A program made the position numbers and the translations under genes. From NCBI GenBank assembly GCA_902571005.1, contig CACGAG010000002.1, positions 62,001 to 126,000 of the forward strand: a DNA stretch of 64,000 nucleotides, written 5' to 3'. This stretch comes from an uncultured Pelagibacteraceae bacterium (GTDB lineage: Bacteria > Pseudomonadota > Alphaproteobacteria > Pelagibacterales > AG-422-B15). Below, one piece after another: positions 48,712 through 59,079 of this stretch (positions are counted from its first letter, which is position 1; each line of letters starts with the position of its first letter). The notes under the pieces are model-generated. The model saw only the letters and a list, made by a program, of their open reading frames with translations, was not told where the DNA came from and searched no databases.

Positions 48712-51244
48712 TTGAGCCACTTTCAATAGCTTCTATTGCTCTTTCTATTATTCTAGGCTTAATTATAGTTAATGGATTGGACTCCACATCGGGATCATCA
48801 GAAGATCCTGTCATTAAAAAATCTATCGAAAACATTCCTTCTCCCTCACCTCCTACAATTATTGGTCCTAAAATAGGTAGTTTTTGAATAATTGCGTTCA
48901 CAAGATGCATTGGACTTATTTCTCCCTTCATATCAATAATCTTTTCTTTTCTATCAATATTCCCATCCATAATAAGACCCAAGCTATCGCTGACAGCAAA
49001 AGCTTCAATTTCATTAAAGTTATTTTCTGTTTCTACATAATTAATTTCTCCATACCCAAAGCGAATTCCCTCTTCACCTTCAGCAATGCTAACTAGACCT
49101 GAGATTGAAGGGAGAGACAACAATTTGAGAGATGCCGGTGTATTAATCAACACAAAGTCATTTAAGTTTATTTTTACATCAGCGTCTTGAGTATTTAAAT
49201 TTCTTATTGATGTCATTTTAAATTCTCCATCACTTAACAGTTTTTTTGCTGCGTGGTTATCGTTTACAAAATATGTGATATCGCTTGAATCAATAATATT
49301 TACATCAATATTATTGTTTTTTTCCCTTGAATAATTTAGTTCGTGTCCCATAAAAGACGCACGGCTATTTACAGATAAAGTTGAGCCTTGTTTCTCAATA
49401 CCTGCCTTAAAATCATTTACTCTTACCGCTCCAGCAAAAATTACTTCATCAGTATTTATCGAATAATTTTCTCTCTTTAAATAATAAACTCTTTCTTTTT
49501 TTTTCGTTTCAACTTTATTTGCAGACAGATCAATGATATCACCGCTAATATTTAAATTTAAGATACGCTCTGATAAATCTCCTGAAAGATTTAACTTAAC
49601 ATTTGAATTATTATTAATTGAAAAATCTTCTAAAAAAATATGATTAGTTTTAGTTATTTTAACTTTACCATTAAAATCAATTTCACTATCGAGCGAGTCA
49701 AATGTTATTAAACTATCATTGAGTGTATTTGTATCGCCTTCAAATTGAATCTTCAATCTTGTCTTACTATTTTTGTTTAAATTAATTTGTCTTACGAAGG
49801 CTGTTGTATCTGATAAATTTATTAGTCCCTTAAATAAGGGATTTGGAGTTTCTAAATTTTTAATTTCAATATAATAATTTACAGGACCTGATATGAAATT
49901 AGGATTTTCATTATCATCAAAAATAAAGTTTGTGTTTAATTCTCCAGAAGAAGCAACATATAAATTTTTAAGAGTTTCGATTATATTTTTTGATGTCGGA
50001 TCAATATTAAAATTTAATGTTATATCATTATTCTCATTTAAATTTTGTTGAAGAAAACTGATTACACGATCTGTTCTAGTCTCACGTGATAGAATAGTAT
50101 TTTGCAAATAGTTTATTGCAGCATCTTTATGTATACTCGTTACCAAATTAATATTTGCATTGTTTAGATCGTAATTTAACTTAAAAAAACTACCCTTTTT
50201 GAGAATTAATTGATCATTTTTAAAATGATTTATATCGATTACATATTTCTCTTTATCATTATAAAAATCTAAATCGTATTTTGTTACATCACCGAAGTTT
50301 CGATAAAATTTATCATTGGGCATTAATGTATTTAATTCATAGATCCCAGATATATTGAGATATAAATTTCTGATTGCAGAATTTATTATATTTCTTTCCT
50401 CATAATTAAAGTTTGTCTCAAGCAAAATAGATTGCCAACCTTTAAAACTATTCATAAATGGATATATTTGACTTTCATTATTTAAATTAAGAATATTTAT
50501 TAATGAATCTTTTTTTGAATTAATATTAAGTTTAGTTTTAATATTTTTGTACTTAGTGTTGTATTGTATAAAACTTGTTTCATTAAGGTAAAAATAGTCT
50601 CCACTAAGTTTTAAAATATTTATTTGCTGATTAGCTGGAATAAATTCAAAATTTGCTTGAAAATTTTCATTATTTATTGAAAGATTTGCCGACATTAAGC
50701 TCTTAGAGTCAAAAATTTCAAAAATAGAATTTGTATGAATTAATATGTTGTTATCGAATGACTCAAAATTGAGAGCATAATGCTTTGACTTAAAATCAAT
50801 TTTTTTGAAAGAAACAACTACTCTATCAAGCTCATCATATTCCATATTAAAGTTATTGATGAATATTTGAAAATCATCACTTGATATATTTATTTTTTCA
50901 GATGATATTTTATTTTTTTCATCTATCGAAAATGTAATAAGATTAAATAAACTAAAGTCCCAACTAATTAAACTTGTCTCTAATACCAAACCATTTGCGT
51001 CACTAATTTGAATTTTTTCTATTTCTAAATAAAACCCTTTTTCACTGGATCTTTTAAGAACAATATTTCCCACATCTGTATCAAAAGAATAATTTAGTTT
51101 CAGCTCATCTGATATTCTTTCTCCAAAGATATTAAGGTTTAATCCTCCAAATGATGCTTTGATTGAAACAAATGAAATAAGTAGAAATATCAATGCTGAT
51201 ATTGATATCGTTATATAAATAGATATTTTTATATTCTTACTCAT
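48701..51244 (-). CDS. AsmA-like/YhdP-type (DUF3971) envelope protein
   Basis: 847 aa with N-terminal TM and AsmA-like C-terminus (MKGEISPMHLVNAIIQKLPILGPIIVGGEGEGMFSIDFLMTGSSDDPDVESNPLTII). Confidence 0.75.
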   Translation of the reverse strand: MSKNIKISIYITISISALIFLLISFVSIKASFGGLNLNIFGERISDELKLNYSFDTDVGNIVLKRSSEKGFYLEIEKIQISDANGLVLETSLISWDFSLFNLITFSIDEKNKISSEKINISSDDFQIFINNFNMEYDELDRVVVSFKKIDFKSKHYALNFESFDNNILIHTNSIFEIFDSKSLMSANLSINNENFQANFEFIPANQQINILKLSGDYFYLNETSFIQYNTKYKNIKTKLNINSKKDSLINILNLNNESQIYPFMNSFKGWQSILLETNFNYEERNIINSAIRNLYLNISGIYELNTLMPNDKFYRNFGDVTKYDLDFYNDKEKYVIDINHFKNDQLILKKGSFFKLNYDLNNANINLVTSIHKDAAINYLQNTILSRETRTDRVISFLQQNLNENNDITLNFNIDPTSKNIIETLKNLYVASSGELNTNFIFDDNENPNFISGPVNYYIEIKNLETPNPLFKGLINLSDTTAFVRQINLNKNSKTRLKIQFEGDTNTLNDSLITFDSLDSEIDFNGKVKITKTNHIFLEDFSINNNSNVKLNLSGDLSERILNLNISGDIIDLSANKVETKKKERVYYLKRENYSINTDEVIFAGAVRVNDFKAGIEKQGSTLSVNSRASFMGHELNYSREKNNNIDVNIIDSSDITYFVNDNHAAKKLLSDGEFKMTSIRNLNTQDADVKINLNDFVLINTPASLKLLSLPSISGLVSIAEGEEGIRFGYGEINYVETENNFNEIEAFAVSDSLGLIMDGNIDRKEKIIDMKGEISPMHLVNAIIQKLPILGPIIVGGEGEGMFSIDFLMTGSSDDPDVESNPLTIIKPRIIERAIEAIESGSTIQ

Positions 51245-51247
51245 ACT

Positions 51248-52334
51248 TTATTTGATATTCGAGAAAATCAATTTATCAATATCGCCGTCTAAGACTGCAT
51301 CTGGATCACTGTCTTCATAATCACTTCTCAGATCTTTCACCATCCTATATGGATGCAAAACATAAGACCTTATCTGATTACCCCAGCCAATATGAGATTT
51401 TTTATCCTCAGAAGCTTTTTTTTCAGATTCAATTTTTTGCATTTCCATCTCATATAATTTTGATTTAAGGAGATTGATAGCTGTTGCCTTATTTTTATGT
51501 TGAGACCGTTCATTTTGACATTGAACTACAATACCCGTAGGGACATGTGTTATTCTTATTGCGCTATCGGTCGTATTTACATGCTGACCTCCAGCGCCAG
51601 AAGCTCTGAAAGTATCTATTCTCATATCTTTTTCTTGAAGATTAATTTCTATAGTTTCGTCAACATATGGTGATATCCATACTGATGAAAAACTTGTGTG
51701 CCTTCTTGAATTTGAATCAAATGGTGAAATTCTAACTAATCGATGGATACCAGACTCTCTTTTTAAATAACCAAATGCATATTTACCTTCTACTAAAACT
51801 GTACATGATTTGATACCTGCTTCTTCACCAAATGACTCATATACTATTTTGAATTGAAATTTTTTTCTTTCTGACCAGCGCATATACATTCTTTGTAACA
51901 TTTGCGCCCAATCTTGACTTTCAGTACCTCCAGCTCCAGCATGTATTTCCAAATAACAACTATTCGAATCAGCTTCACCGTTAAATTGCATTTGAAACTC
52001 AGACTTCTCTAAGTCACTTAAAAGTTCTTTTAGCGTATCGTTACATTCACTGATCATCAGTTGATCATTTTCCTCATTTGCAAGATTAAAATAATCCTTA
52101 ACTTCGGTTATTTTCTTTTCAAAGTCAGAAATTAGTTTGATGTTTTGGTCCAAATCACTTATTTCAACCATTACTTTTCTGGCCTTATCATTGTCTGACC
52201 AAAAATTTTCTTGTTCACTTAGAGCTTTTAATTTTAATAATTGCTTTTGTAAGTTTTCTAGGTCAAAGATGACTCCGTACAAAATCAAGTTTTTTATTTG
52301 CTTTAGCTAATAAATTTAAAAAATCATTTTCCAT
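51248..52334 (-). CDS. prfB: Peptide chain release factor 2, expressed by +1 programmed frameshift
   Basis: GGQHVNTTDSAIRITHVPTGIVV (RF motif). ATG at 52334 opens MENDFLNLLAKANKKLDFVRSHL then CTT TGA C; +1 shift gives DLENLQKQ. Confidence 0.93.
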
Positions 52335-52336
52335 AA

Positions 52337-54730
52337 CTAGTAAATTGCATACTCCTCCATGACTTCATCTATGACCTGAATAATTTGAAAGCCTTCCGAA
52401 CCAACAAGAATTTCTCCACTATTTACAAGATTATCACTTTTACTGAATGCTTCATAGACACTTTCACTGCTGTTAAAATTGCTTGATATTTCGCCTGTAT
52501 CATAATTGACTCTAATCAACTCAATTCCATTAGGAATAGTGAATGGCAAAATTGGCTTTTCTTCGTAGTAATTTTTTACAAAATCACGAAAAATTGGCAC
52601 AGCAACGGATGAGCCGGTTTCCCTTTTACCAAGTGAGCTAGGTCTGTCAAACCCTGCATATACACCGATAATTAAATCTGAGGTAAATCCAATAAACCAA
52701 GCATCAGTATTATTATTTGTTGTCCCGGTTTTACCAGCTATTTCAATTCCATCAATTTTTGTTTTTCTTCCAGTGCCTCTATCAACAGCTCCTTTTAATA
52801 TAGAAACCATTTGATACGATTTAGCTTCATCAAATATATTTTCAGATGAATTAACGAGGTTTGGCATAGGATTTTCTTCTATATAGGGTTCTTCGCAATT
52901 CATACAAGCTATAAAATTTTCTAAAAAAATATTTTTACCTCTTCTGTCTTGTATTCTATCAATAAGAGTTGGTTCTACTTTTTTTCCTCCATTTACAAAT
53001 GATGCATAGGCGGCAGTAAGTTCAATCAGTGAGGTTTCTCCTGCGCCTAGAGCCATTGAAAGGACATTTGGCATATTTTTCATTACTCCTGCCCTTTCTG
53101 CAATTTCTGAAACTTTTTCCATTCCTAAATATTGAGCTATTCTTATTGTCATTAAATTACGAGAATTTTCTATTCCCTTCCTTAAAGTAGACGGACCATA
53201 AAACTGTTTACCATAATTTTCAGGTTTCCATTTACCTAAGCCTGAACCCTGATCTACAACAAATGGGGCATCTAGTATCAAGCTATTGGGTTGTAAACCG
53301 TTTTCTAAAGCAGACATATAAACAAATGGTTTAAAGGATGAGCCTGGTTGTCGCTTGGCTTGTATGACTCTGTTAAAATTTGATATATTGAAATCAAATC
53401 CTCCCGATAGAGCAAAAACTCTACCAGTGTGAGGGTCCATTACAATTATTCCTCCATTAATTTTTGGAATTTGCTCTAAGTTGTAACTGTACTGACTATC
53501 ACTGGATACGTAGATAATATCGTTTAATTGTAAAATATCACTTACCTTACTAATTTTAGGACCCAAATAACCACCGGATAGACTTTCTCTTGCCCATTTA
53601 AAATTAACAAGTTCTGCATCTACTTTTTTATCATTTAATAAAACTTCAATTCGAGCATTATTTTTTTGCTCATCAAATTTTACGATTTTTGCAATTAAAA
53701 AATTATGAGGAGGATTATTATTGATATATTTTAATTGCCAATTATCACTTGCATCATTAGTTACTGGTCCGCGAAAACCATGTCTCTTGTCATATTGTAG
53801 TAAACCTTTTTTTAGAGCTTTATCTGCAATAATTTGTATCTCAGTATTAAGAGAGGATCTTACCGATAGTCCTCCATTATACAGGTAATCTTCACCAAAA
53901 ATTGAAATTATTTTTTTTCTAATTTCCTCAAGATAATAATCATTTGCAAAAACTCTATTATTCTCTTTTAAATGCGTACTAATTGAAATTTTTTTTAGTG
54001 AATTTAACTCTTGTTTATCAATATATCCATTTGCATTCATTCTTTCAAGTACCCAGTTTCTTCTATCAAATGCCAAATCATAATTTTTTTCAGGATTATA
54101 TCTGCTTGGCGCTTTAGGTAGTGCAGCCAAGAAGGCCATTTCATGAATATCAAGCTCACTTAAAGCTTTTTTAAAATATCTATTTGATGCTGCGGCAATA
54201 CCATAAGTTCCAGATCCCAGATAAATCTGATTTAAATAAAGTTCTAAAATTCGATCTTTTGACAATGTTTGTTCAATTTTAAGAGCAAGAAGTCCTTCTT
54301 TAATTTTTCGACTTATACTTAATTCATCAGATAAAAGAAAATTTTTAGCAACCTGTTGAGTAATTGTTGACGCTCCTTCAGGTCTTTTATCATTAAATAA
54401 ATTTAAAATATTTTTTGTTACAGCTCGAATAATTCCAAAAGGATCAACTCCAAAATGTCTATAAAAATTTTTATCTTCGGCAGAAATAAAAGCATTTTTT
54501 AAATCATCTGGGATGTCTTTTACCGGTATAAAGATCCTATATTCTTTTGAAAATTCTTTAACAAGATCACCGTTTGATGCATGAATTCTGCTCATTACAT
54601 TTGGCTTGTAATTTTGCAAACTTGAGTCGTCTGGCAATTGAAATATAAAGTATAAAATTATTCCAAATATCAGAAAAAATAGAAAGATCCCGATATAAGC
54701 AAAAAATTTTATTGTCTTCATCATTCGCAT
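52337..54730 (-). CDS. mrcA: Penicillin-binding protein 1A
   Basis: SAEDKNFYRHFGVDPFGIIRA, GASTITQQVAKNFLL (transglycosylase); RQPGSSFKPF, GKTGTTNN (transpeptidase). Confidence 0.95.
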   Translation of the reverse strand: MRMMKTIKFFAYIGIFLFFLIFGIILYFIFQLPDDSSLQNYKPNVMSRIHASNGDLVKEFSKEYRIFIPVKDIPDDLKNAFISAEDKNFYRHFGVDPFGIIRAVTKNILNLFNDKRPEGASTITQQVAKNFLLSDELSISRKIKEGLLALKIEQTLSKDRILELYLNQIYLGSGTYGIAAASNRYFKKALSELDIHEMAFLAALPKAPSRYNPEKNYDLAFDRRNWVLERMNANGYIDKQELNSLKKISISTHLKENNRVFANDYYLEEIRKKIISIFGEDYLYNGGLSVRSSLNTEIQIIADKALKKGLLQYDKRHGFRGPVTNDASDNWQLKYINNNPPHNFLIAKIVKFDEQKNNARIEVLLNDKKVDAELVNFKWARESLSGGYLGPKISKVSDILQLNDIIYVSSDSQYSYNLEQIPKINGGIIVMDPHTGRVFALSGGFDFNISNFNRVIQAKRQPGSSFKPFVYMSALENGLQPNSLILDAPFVVDQGSGLGKWKPENYGKQFYGPSTLRKGIENSRNLMTIRIAQYLGMEKVSEIAERAGVMKNMPNVLSMALGAGETSLIELTAAYASFVNGGKKVEPTLIDRIQDRRGKNIFLENFIACMNCEEPYIEENPMPNLVNSSENIFDEAKSYQMVSILKGAVDRGTGRKTKIDGIEIAGKTGTTNNNTDAWFIGFTSDLIIGVYAGFDRPSSLGKRETGSSVAVPIFRDFVKNYYEEKPILPFTIPNGIELIRVNYDTGEISSNFNSSESVYEAFSKSDNLVNSGEILVGSEGFQIIQVIDEVMEEYAIY

Positions 54731-54942
54731 TTTGGATATTTAAATTAAAATATGGCATTGATTTGACTTAAAAAAGTTAATTTTTGACTAAAAAAACAAG
54801 ATAATAAATCATTGATTTTTATAAATTCTAAATATAACAATAAATCATATAGTTAGACTATCATTATGATTAAAACAAACATATTCACATACAAATATTC
54901 TATACCACATATTGTGGTTATTACTTTGAAAGGCTTTCTTAA

Positions 54943-56823
54943 ATGTCACAAAAAATACTCATCGATGGTTCGAGTGAGACTCAAACTCAATTTGCATTAT
55001 TATCTGATAATGGATTGGAAGATTTTGAATTTGAATCAATCTCCAAAAAGAATTTAAAAGGAAATATTTACCTAGGTAAAGTATCAAGAATCGAAGCTTC
55101 TTTACAAGCCGCATTCGTTGATATTGGATCTGAAAAAAATGGCTTTCTAGCATTTGGTGAAATACATCCAAATTATTTTCAAATTCCAGTAGCAGATAGA
55201 GAAGCTCTTATACAAGCTGAAGCAGAAATAGAAGAAGATTACAACGTAGAAGATGAAAAATATGATAGCGAAGTGCGCGAAAATGATGGAGCTAATGAAG
55301 CTGATATCACTGATATTAAAAATGTTGATGAGACAGTTGGAGATATTGAGGAAGAAAGTAAAAATAATGAAATTGAAAATAAGGTTTTAAAAAGAAAAAA
55401 AACACATGCCCTGAGAAGAAGACTTTACCGTTCATATAAAATTCAAGAAGTAATAAAAACAGGTCAACTTATCTTGGTGCAGGTTGTTAAAGAAGAAAGG
55501 GGAAACAAAGGAGCTGCTTTAACTGCATATATTTCACTTGCAGGAAAATATTCAGTCCTAATGCCAAATTCAACAAAAACTATTGGAGTTTCAAGAAAAA
55601 TTTCAATATCTGATGATAGAAAAAAATTAAAAAAAATAATTGAAGAGCTAAAAGTACCACCCGAAATGGGTCTAATTATTAGAACTGCTGGATTAAATCG
55701 AACCAAAAATGAAATTAAAAAAGATTATGCAACTCTAAATAAATTATGGGTACAAATAGTAAGTGATACAAAAAAAGCGATTGCTCCCGCACTAATACAC
55801 GAAGAAGGAAATTTACTTAGAAGAGTTGTAAGAGATATATACTCTAAAGAAATGAAAGAGATTTTGGTGCAAGGAAAAGATGCTTATAAGGAAACAAAAA
55901 AATATATGTCTCAAGTTTTACCAGGTAGTTCAAAATTTGTTAAACTATATAAAAATAAGGAGCCTCTATTTGTAAAACATAATGTTGAAAAAGAAATAAT
56001 TAAGATGTTTGATGCTGAAGTGAAGCTTAAATCTGGTGGCTATTTAGTAATAAACCCAACAGAAGCATTAGTTGCTATTGATGTAAACTCTGGAGGGGCT
56101 ACTAAAGAGAGAAACATTGAAAAAACTGCCCTAAAGACGAATTTGGAAGCAGCTATAGAAATAGCAAAGCAAATTAAAATACGTGATCTATCGGGGTTAA
56201 TTGTTATTGATTTCATTGATATGTATGAAATGAGAAATAATCGCCAAGTAGAACGTAAGATTAAAGAGCTTGTTAAAAAAGATAGAGCCAGAACGCAAGT
56301 CTCTAGAATTAGTCAATTCGGGTTATTAGAAATGTCACGACAACGCCTAAGGCAAAGCTTCATTGAATGGAAAACTGAACTTAGTCATTCTTCAATAGTC
56401 CAAAGATTTTTATATCAAATCAATGAAGAATTAAATAAAAACAAAATAAAAAAGCTAGGTTTGAAAATAAATCCCTATATTAAGAATCTTATTTTAACTA
56501 ATTTTCAAAAAGAAATATCTGATATTGAACTATCCAAAGGAGTAACAATTTATTTGGTAGATGATAATCAACTTAAAAATTCAGAAATCGTTTTTGAAAC
56601 TGATGAGTCTAATAAAAAGAAAAAGACAGATAATAAAAAAAGTAAGGCAAAGAAGGGTATTGCTAATTCAGTCAAAAAAAAGACAATTAAAGAAAAGGTG
56701 AAGGTGAAGGAAAAGAATATAGAAAAAGATAAAAATGAAAACTCCTTTAAAGCTAAAAATAAAAATCCAAAACCTGTTCTTAAAGAGATCAAGGATAAAA
56801 AAACAGGCTGGTGGCAAAAGTAA
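54943..56823 (+). CDS. rne: Ribonuclease E/G family
   Basis: GNIYLGKVSRIEASLQAAFVDIGSEKNGFL (S1), VAIDVNSGGATKERNIEKTALKTNLEAA, GLIVIDFIDM, LLEMSRQRLRQS; basic C-terminal tail. Confidence 0.93.
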   Translation: MSQKILIDGSSETQTQFALLSDNGLEDFEFESISKKNLKGNIYLGKVSRIEASLQAAFVDIGSEKNGFLAFGEIHPNYFQIPVADREALIQAEAEIEEDYNVEDEKYDSEVRENDGANEADITDIKNVDETVGDIEEESKNNEIENKVLKRKKTHALRRRLYRSYKIQEVIKTGQLILVQVVKEERGNKGAALTAYISLAGKYSVLMPNSTKTIGVSRKISISDDRKKLKKIIEELKVPPEMGLIIRTAGLNRTKNEIKKDYATLNKLWVQIVSDTKKAIAPALIHEEGNLLRRVVRDIYSKEMKEILVQGKDAYKETKKYMSQVLPGSSKFVKLYKNKEPLFVKHNVEKEIIKMFDAEVKLKSGGYLVINPTEALVAIDVNSGGATKERNIEKTALKTNLEAAIEIAKQIKIRDLSGLIVIDFIDMYEMRNNRQVERKIKELVKKDRARTQVSRISQFGLLEMSRQRLRQSFIEWKTELSHSSIVQRFLYQINEELNKNKIKKLGLKINPYIKNLILTNFQKEISDIELSKGVTIYLVDDNQLKNSEIVFETDESNKKKKTDNKKSKAKKGIANSVKKKTIKEKVKVKEKNIEKDKNENSFKAKNKNPKPVLKEIKDKKTGWWQK

Positions 56824-58154
56824 TGAAATGTCACAAATTTTTTATTAATTTTTTTTTTATATTTTATTTATTTTTTTCTCAGGCAAATTCTCTTGAAATT
56901 ATTAGGGATACAGAATTAGAGCAATTCACAGATGATATTGTCTCTATTTTATTACAAAATAGCAATCTTGAATCAGAAGACTTAGAAATTTATTTTATAA
57001 AAAGTGATCAAGTAAATGCATTTGTAACTGGGGGGCAAAATATTTTTATCAACACAGAACTTTTTATTAAGGCTAGTGACTATAGAGAATACGCGGCAGT
57101 GCTTGCACACGAACTAGCTCATATTTTAGGAGGGCATATTTTTAATACATCAATCGAAATATCTAATCTTACAAATAAGGCGTTTCCAATATATCTGCTT
57201 GGCATAATTGGAATGATTACTGGTTCGACTGATGCTGGAATAGCGGGCATTATGGTTGGACAAGCAAGTTTGAATGACAATTTTTCTTATTATTCTAGAA
57301 CCCAAGAAGCTTCAGCAGATCAAGCCGCTGTAAAAATCTTATGTAATAGTGGAATAAACGGGAAGTATTTAATAGAATTTTTAAAAAAAATTGAAAATGC
57401 AAGTGAGACTTATGCATTAGATGAAAACAATTATCGATCTACGCACCCTCTTGTTCAAGATAGAATTGGATGGATTCATTCATCGCTATTAAGTTATAGC
57501 GAATGCGATTACGGATCAGATGAAATATTTGCAAATAAATTTGAGTTATTAAAAGCAAAACTGCATGGTTTTACTCATCCACATTATGAAACAGAGGCTA
57601 TTTATAATTCAACGAAAGATGCAGATTTATACGCTACTGCTGTATCAAACTATTTTCAAGGTAACCACTCAAAGTCAATTGAAAATATGAAAAAGCTTAT
57701 TAATAAGCAGCCATCAAATCCATTTTATAATGAACTCATAGGCGAAATATACTTTGCAAATAGTGATTACAAAAATGCTGCTCTTTATCATGGAGAAGCA
57801 ATGAAAAATATTGATAAAGTAAATGACTTATATCACATGATGATGGGTAATTATTTATTAACGTTTGATGAAATAGACAAATCAATAGAAGCAATTAATA
57901 ATTTAAAAAAATCACTTCTAATAAACGCAGAAAATGCATATGCATGGTATCTACTGTCTAGGGCATACGCGCAAACAGGATCAATTGCGCTCGCTAATTA
58001 TGCCACCGCTGAACGATATTTTCTAATTGGTGAACGTGAATTATCATATGAATTTGCAGTTAAAGCATTAAAACATATTGAAGAAAATTCTCCAGAATGG
58101 TATCGATCCAATGATTTAATTGAAATTTTACAGAAAGAAGTTTCAAAAAGATGA
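56811..58154 (+). CDS. M48 family metallopeptidase with TPR region (BepA-like)
   Basis: AAVLAHELAHILGGH, QEASADQAAVKIL, TPR-like C-terminus. Confidence 0.88.
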   Translation: MAKVMKCHKFFINFFFIFYLFFSQANSLEIIRDTELEQFTDDIVSILLQNSNLESEDLEIYFIKSDQVNAFVTGGQNIFINTELFIKASDYREYAAVLAHELAHILGGHIFNTSIEISNLTNKAFPIYLLGIIGMITGSTDAGIAGIMVGQASLNDNFSYYSRTQEASADQAAVKILCNSGINGKYLIEFLKKIENASETYALDENNYRSTHPLVQDRIGWIHSSLLSYSECDYGSDEIFANKFELLKAKLHGFTHPHYETEAIYNSTKDADLYATAVSNYFQGNHSKSIENMKKLINKQPSNPFYNELIGEIYFANSDYKNAALYHGEAMKNIDKVNDLYHMMMGNYLLTFDEIDKSIEAINNLKKSLLINAENAYAWYLLSRAYAQTGSIALANYATAERYFLIGERELSYEFAVKALKHIEENSPEWYRSNDLIEILQKEVSKR

Positions 58155-58176
58155 TGATTAGAAGTATAGTATTAAG

Positions 58177-58620
58177 ATGAGTGAAAAGTTGATACAATTT
58201 ATTGATGGGCCAAATTTAAATATGCTTGGTGAAAGAGAGCCAGAAATTTATGGTTCTATGACTTTGAACGAGGTTCATAAGACTGTAAAGGATCACATCA
58301 ATCAAAACTATAAAGAAATTGATGTGAATTTTTTTCAATCTAATTCTGAAGGCGATATTGTAGACTGTATACAAAAATCAAAGAATACTGCATCTGGCCT
58401 GATAATCAATGGTGGGGGCTTTTCGCACACTTCAGTTGCAATATTAGATGCACTTTTAACAATAGAAATTCCAAAAATTGAAATTCATTTATCTAATTTA
58501 TTTAGGAGAGAAGACTTTAGACATCATTCATATATAAGTAAAGGGGTGCACGGAGTTATTTGCGGATTTGGACCAAATAGCTATGTGCTCGCAGTTGAAG
58601 GAATGGTTAAATTAATATAA
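58177..58620 (+). CDS. aroQ: 3-dehydroquinate dehydratase type II
   Basis: IDGPNLNMLGEREPEIYG, FFQSNSEGDIVD, IINGGGFSHTSVAILDAL, EIHLSNLFRREDFRHHSYIS. Confidence 0.95.
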   Translation: MSEKLIQFIDGPNLNMLGEREPEIYGSMTLNEVHKTVKDHINQNYKEIDVNFFQSNSEGDIVDCIQKSKNTASGLIINGGGFSHTSVAILDALLTIEIPKIEIHLSNLFRREDFRHHSYISKGVHGVICGFGPNSYVLAVEGMVKLI

Positions 58621-58632
58621 AAGGATAAACTA

Positions 58633-59079
58633 ATGAGTGATAAGTCTAAAAAAAATATCGACCCAAAACCTATAAAAGATCTAGCAAAAATTCTTGAAGA
58701 ATTAAATTTAACTGAAGTTTCATATTCAGATGGAGATTTTTCAGTAACAGTTGCGAAAGGTGCTCGCTTACAACCTGTTGATACAGATATTCCAATTCAA
58801 AATAATTCAGAAATACAAGAAAGTGAAGATGATTATAAAAACGATCCAAGGGTAATTAAATCTCCAATGGTTGGAACCGTTTACCTTCAACCAGAGCCAG
58901 GCGCTAATAAATTTGTAAATATTGGTGACTCTGTTAAATCAGGTCAAACAATTCTTATTGTTGAAGCTATGAAAACAATGAATCCTATAGAATCTTCACT
59001 GCAAGGAAAAGTAATCAAAATTTTAGTTGAAAATGAGCAAGCTGTAGAATTTGGCCAACCATTAATGCTCATAGGGTAA
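58633..59079 (+). CDS. accB: Biotin carboxyl carrier protein of acetyl-CoA carboxylase
   Basis: IKSPMVGTVYLQPEPGA, LIVEAMKTMNPIESSLQGKV. Confidence 0.95.
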   Translation: MSDKSKKNIDPKPIKDLAKILEELNLTEVSYSDGDFSVTVAKGARLQPVDTDIPIQNNSEIQESEDDYKNDPRVIKSPMVGTVYLQPEPGANKFVNIGDSVKSGQTILIVEAMKTMNPIESSLQGKVIKILVENEQAVEFGQPLMLIG

